Assembly (NCBI GenBank): GCA_935421135.1
Contig: OW285187.1
Span: 10,230,001 to 10,294,000 of the forward strand
Reading direction: 5' to 3'
Source of the DNA: Bugulina stolonifera
Lineage: Eukaryota; Bryozoa; Gymnolaemata; Cheilostomatida; Bugulidae
Length of the DNA stretch: 64,000 nucleotides
Each line of letters starts with the position of its first letter. Position 1 is the first letter of the stretch. Of the stretch, positions 59,701 to 64,000 are shown in pieces. A program made the translations under genes and the position numbers. The notes below the pieces were generated by a model. The model was given only the letters and a program-made list of their open reading frames with translations. It had not been told where the DNA came from and ran no database searches.

Positions 59701-62700
59701 CAGGGTGCATACCAAAGCTGTGACTCAGATAATGAGTCATCCACACTGTCCATCTCTGGTGCTGACCTGCTCTGCTGACTGCAGTATTAAACTACTCTCT
59801 CTCGATACTTTGGGCGTTATATTCTCGTGAGTATTGCACTTCCTGTCGCTGAGTGACTATACCATGAGATTATGTGCTTGTGATAAAATAGGTCAATGTG
59901 CATTATGTGAAATTGTTCTTTATGTACTTACATGTAGGTATAATTATGTAGGCTCGCTGTGTATATAATGCACATTTTTACTCGTTGAAATACAGTATTC
60001 TCGTTAGGTACATGTTGCACTGTATACAAATGTATATGGATTGTATGTATTTTTGTGTGTACATACGTAAATCTCTCATAATTTACTGTTTCATAGTTAG
60101 ATGGCTTTAGAATATTGCCTACGTGCTACAAGGTTAACATCTGTAGAGTGGTTTTCACTTTACTCTATTTGCATACAGTGTACTGTTTATGTTTATGTAC
60201 TTTATATAATATGTTTACATTGTATGTAAATTCTTTACTTACATTGTACAGTACATGTACAATACATTTACATGTAGGATAACAGTGTCAACTGAAGGTG
60301 TACAGTGGATGGGGTTGACCCATGAGAACCTGTTGTGGGCCTGTACCTCCAGACAGGTGACCATGTGGAACCTGAACCACTTTGTACACTTCTTCTCTCT
60401 CAGCAGGATTAGTATTAGTAAGATGGGTCTCCAGTCAGCACCTAAGAAAACCACACGACTTCTGACTGTTGGAGATGACAGTTGGTATGCCCTCGTTTAC
60501 CTATTTTGTAATACATTATCTACATGTATGCGCCTATATGTATGTTACATATGCATGTGTATGATGCAATTCTATGTACATTACCTTGTGTATGCATATT
60601 CATGTATAGATGTGTATGTTGCATGTGTATGTTGTACCTATTGGTATAGTGCATGTATAGATGTGTATGTTGCATGTGTATGTTGTACCTATTGGTATAG
60701 TGCATGTATAGATGTGTATGTTGCATGTGTATGTTGTACCTATTGGTATAGTGCATGTATAGATGTGTATGTTGCATGTGTATGTTGTACCTATTGGTAT
60801 AGTGCATGTATAGATGTGTATGTTGCATGTGTATGTTGTACCTATTGGTATAGTGCATGTGTATGTTGTACCTATTGGTATAGTGCATGTGAAATGTGTA
60901 TTATACAACATTTAAGTTGGCTGGCATACTTTGTGGTCAATGGTGTGTACTACATAGGTGAGATTGTCCATTTCTTTTTACTAGTGTTCGCTTGTTCTCA
61001 ACCCATCAAAAGAAGAACCTCTGTAGTGTGTTACCAATGCCGTGTCTGTCTGCTCTGGAGACTGTCAAATGTGTCTCCTACTCAAGAGAGTTGAATCTAG
61101 TCTACTGTTTACTCAACCAGTCTAAACTCTGGATTTACACGACCAGGTGTGTGATTGGCTTGCACTACCATATATATATGTATTATTCGGTATTTGGTGC
61201 TTTTGGTTATTGTGCTTTGGTGCATTTAGTTTCAGAACTGTGTGTGGAACTTGAATCTATGACCCTAAGGTCCACAAATCATTAAATTGAACACTACACT
61301 ATCCTGTTATCCTAACAGGTGGGTGGGGGTACTCACACGCTTTAGATTATAATAAGGAGTTGTCCTCTCAAAGGAAGGGGGTTAACTGAGAGAAGACAAC
61401 TTCTAGTTAAGATCAATAACTATGGTTAGTATGGGAGTATTCACACTTGTCACTTAGTAGAATTGGTGTGCGTTTGCAAATGCCTGTACCTTACAGCCAG
61501 AAGTACATCCTTTGTTTACATTATACTAGTTTGAGTGCTACCAATGCTAGCCTGTGTAATTGTAGGACTGACCCTGCATGTAGGATTGCTCAATGGGATT
61601 TTAAAGTAATACAAGACATGCTGATAAATAAAGAGGAAGGAGATTCGTCGGAGGGATCGAGGTTAGAAGACATTTTCTTGTGTTATATAATAATGCATGA
61701 TATCTACTATTACCATAAAATTATGGTAATCAGCAATCGCTAGAGAGATAAATCCAATAGTACTATTATGTAGTAAAAATTGTAATAAGATAATTATATA
61801 ATAATTAAGACAAACATAATATCTAGATTATATACCAATTATAAAATGTATTTATGGATGAAAACTATCTATAGGATATTTATTGCTGCTACAAATTTGA
61901 AATTTTTGTCATGAAACAAATTTGTAACATCAATAAATATCATATTATAGTCTTTATCCATAAATATATTTTATAATTATTCAGTTGTTTAACTTGAACC
62001 GCTATTCTAGAACTTGCACAAGTCTTGTATTTCAGATTATGGCTATAGAATTACTATCTGCTGAGGAATCTCTCTCTGGCACTTGAGTTTTACAGTGTTT
62101 GTAGTCACATGTATGCTATATCACACTGTATGTTTTAATAGTATACGGCTTGTACTTAAGGCCATTGGAATTGTGTGTTGTTCATCTTATTGGCTGAGGT
62201 GATATTTCAATCTGACCAATAGTATTGCTACACGGCGTACAATATACACTTATACTTGTGTTTTAGTTACAGATATAAGCCTGTACGCTACACAAAGTAA
62301 GGGTCGCTATGTACATTATACATGTACAGTAACATAAAGGTTGTTTTCTTTGTTAACATTCCTATGTTCCATTTTCCATGCCCTAATTCTCTGACCCATT
62401 AGCTCCCTGTCCTACATGTATGACCAATTGTGAAAGAGGATGTTTGGATCAAAAATGATTCTGTTCTAGGAAAAAATATGTATACTGCAAGCTGGGAAAT
62501 GCAGCCCTAAATATGTAGCCCCAAATACATTTTTCAATACTTTAACTTCAATCATGTCATCCAAGTCTCAATAATATGGCACAAGAGAATTGTTATTAGT
62601 GGATAGTTTAAAATCAAGACATTCAACTGTCCACTAACATAACCTGTAATAATCATCTATAAACCTGCAGTACATATAAAATAGTCCAAAATATTTGGAC

Positions 62701-63859
62701 AGATAAAGAAGTGCAATGTCACATGCATGTAGAATATTTCTTCTAATGTTGCTTAACTTCAAAGTTATTAGCCACGTCGACATATAGTTTGTGACATCAA
62801 TGCGATTCATTCTTCTATAGAAGGGAGTCATTATTAAGGAAGACATCACCTCACAGAGCTGTAGGAGATATACATGTCAATGTAGAAGTATGTGACTGCA
62901 CAACCATAGCTACACTCAACAGTAATCTTCTATTGTGGGGCGATGAAGGATGGGTTGGTACCGTCCCCACCAAATTTCTAATGATTGGATTAACTGTAAG
63001 TATATGAAAACTCACTCCCGATATCATTTTTACATTCTCTCTAAAATAAAATAAATTGCATTGTAGACTTTTAAGTTGTCTGGACTCTAGTTATAATCAG
63101 GGCTGTAACGACTAATTCTGGTTAAGGAGGAAAACAGCCCTAGGCTAACAATCCGCAGGGCTGGTAGGTGGAGTCTGGGGCAGTTCCCCCTGGCACTAAT
63201 GCCCCAGGTGTTATTGTAAAACTAGAGACACTAAGTCTTGGTGATAGTAAACACACAGAAAATTTCTGTTTGAGCAGGAAAACTTGTTTGCTAAGCCAAA
63301 TATAAAAGGATGCAAATATCTACTTTGCTCTCTGGTTGTTACGGCCCTGGTTACAATGTATAATATGTAACTTTATGTAATTGTGTAATGTACAACAAAA
63401 GGAGTTGCGATTCCTTGTAAAGGACTACAAAATCAAACGAAAGCTTCCGCACTTTTATCTTTATTTATCACATTTTAGGATGGCAGAGTGTTGTTCATGG
63501 ATCCATTTGTTAGAGGTTTACTTCACGTTGACTTCAGAGCAAATAAGGACATGGTAAATATTCGACTACAATCTGTACTTCAAATTTAATAGATAAGATT
63601 ACTTTATCATAACTTTAGCTGAGAGAATATGGTGGTATATTTGCTGCATGTCCACCACCTGGTTATACAATATTGTCTGACCTACACTGTTATGTTTCAC
63701 TGATAGATCCGTGAAATCAGACACGATAAAGAGAGTCACCAGCTCTTGATTCAGTGTGACAGAAATGAGGTGGCCGTGGTGCAGATATGGGGTCTGCCAA
63801 CTCTCCAGCTGCAACACGAACTGTGCCTCTACCAGGACATTGTGGCATCTACTAGATTG
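53773..63859 (+). CDS. large WD-repeat (beta-propeller) protein, 5' part; continues beyond the window
   Basis: Fourteen exons join in phase to 654 codons without a stop: 53,773-54,115, 54,377-54,466, 54,782-54,891, 56,065-56,184, 58,146-58,225, 58,500-58,640, 59,068-59,147, 59,661-59,826, 60,278-60,484, 60,985-61,146, 61,566-61,661, 62,857-62,995, 63,479-63,553 and 63,707-63,859. Residues 1-114 are acidic and Ser-rich with no known domain. From 115 on the protein is built of WD40-type strands, for example NPRYRQFLVLDAKGITSW, YDRKHNVYFCLGKDFSLK, REELITGGVGGSKVWQF, SADCSIKLLSLDT, TVGDDSCVRLFS and LLNQSKLWIYTT. More than one propeller is likely. The domain style recalls large animal WD proteins such as WDR97/WDR87, but I cannot assign an orthologue. 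No catalytic residues are seen; a scaffold role is inference. The last exon ends at a GTATGA donor. Confidence 0.85.
54934..55011 (+). repeat. tRNA-derived SINE candidate in WD-gene intron 3
   Basis: GCTGGTGTAGTTGTTAATG resembles a Pol III A box and GGTCAGATCCC a B box, with about 30 bases between them. CACCGGCT can pair with the AGCTGGTG near the start, so it keeps an acceptor-stem-like closure. No CCA end or anticodon arm is convincing. Confidence 0.45.
57545..57650. repeat. TGTACATATACATGTATATG-type tandem repeat
   Basis: Three to four units of about 25-28 bp built from TACATGTATATGT and GGTGTACA lie in WD-gene intron 4. Confidence 0.6.
58758..58840. repeat. 17-bp tandem repeat ATATACGTACATTCAGT, about five units
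   Basis: Units start near 58,759, 58,776, 58,793, 58,810 and 58,827, with one base change in the fourth. It lies in WD-gene intron 6, just downstream of exon 6. Confidence 0.8.
60601..60885. repeat. 51-bp minisatellite, five units plus a partial sixth
   Basis: Units of CATGTATAGATGTGTATGTT... begin at 60,601, 60,652, 60,703, 60,754 and 60,805; a 30-bp partial unit follows at 60,856. The units look identical. The array lies in WD-gene intron 9. Because 51 is divisible by three, it adds an open 17-codon repeat (ACIDVYVACVCCTYWYS) in the frame of exon 9. Confidence 0.9.
61837..61979. repeat. near-perfect 63-bp hairpin in WD-gene intron 11
   Basis: The left arm 61,837-61,899 (AATTATAAAATGTATTTATG...) and right arm 61,917-61,979 are inverted copies with roughly 85% match, separated by a 17-base loop. 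It could be a foldback element or MITE. No target duplication is obvious. Confidence 0.75.
63098..63349. mobile_element. hAT-type MITE (252 bp) with 8-bp TSD in WD-gene intron 12
   Basis: The left end reads CAGGGCTGTAACGACTA and the right end, on the other strand, CAGGGCCGTAACAACCA. The flanks are GTTATAAT (63,090-63,097) and GTTACAAT (63,350-63,357), an 8-bp duplication with one change. CAGGG ends plus 8-bp duplications indicate hAT. No ORF is present. Confidence 0.8.
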
Positions 63860-64000
63860 GTATGATATTAGCTAGTATCTTTATCATACATAGAGCAAAT
63901 TCCTTTCCAGTGATGCTATGTCTACTGGTAAAATAGCATAAGTACTGTTTATACGATATAATAAAATATAATATACGTATATAATCAAACATTTGAAATA

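Noticed and set aside
60255..61094. 279-codon ORF as a separate gene
   Set aside because: Its first part is exon 9 of the WD gene and the rest is intron 9 with the minisatellite; the splice sites at 60,484 and 60,985 restore the WD frame exactly.

Overview
This window is nuclear DNA from an AT-rich animal genome. Its genes are split by many canonical GT-AG introns and code for conserved eukaryotic proteins. Repeats and transposon remains fill the spaces between genes and the introns. Nothing prokaryotic was seen: no operons, ribosome binding sites or CRISPR arrays. Divergent but complete metazoan-type orthologues, a ZBED-like hAT transposon, Ty3/gypsy-type elements and many short TACATGTA palindromes would fit an early-branching marine invertebrate such as a sponge. 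That placement is inference and the species is not determined.

Layout. Positions 1-23,000 are almost entirely a graveyard of mobile elements. It holds four fragments of one LTR-retrotransposon family, a decayed DDE-type transposon gene (8.8-9.6 kb), and several dispersed repeat families. A hAT transposase pseudogene (13.6-19.5 kb) has one exon split by a structurally complete LTR retrotransposon (14,835-19,056, TSD AGATG). A possible 5' gene fragment with a mitochondrial-type N-terminus lies at 344-771.

From 23 kb on the window is gene-rich. There are five protein genes whose exon joins I checked for reading phase: TAT (tyrosine aminotransferase, + strand, 23,067-33,507), VPS26 (retromer subunit, - strand, 34,198-42,849), RRP7 (ribosome biogenesis, + strand, 44,541-47,478), RAD51C (homologous recombination, - strand, 47,828-50,589), and a large WD-repeat gene (+ strand, from 53,773, running off the right edge). 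TAT and VPS26 converge, VPS26 and RRP7 diverge, RRP7 and RAD51C converge 349 bp apart, and RAD51C and the WD gene diverge. The genes have no common pathway, so this is an ordinary housekeeping neighbourhood and not a functional cluster.

The most interesting material is in the mobile DNA. One LTR-element family carries a second zinc-knuckle ORF (three CCHC motifs) downstream of a normal gag-protease-RT start. Its leader holds a tandem array of hairpins. Two large TTAA-flanked inverted-repeat pairs lie in the TAT and VPS26 introns. Two hAT-type MITEs have 8-bp target duplications. A 51-bp minisatellite keeps a WD-gene intron open in frame. All coordinates and splice sites come from reading the sequence by eye, with no database search.
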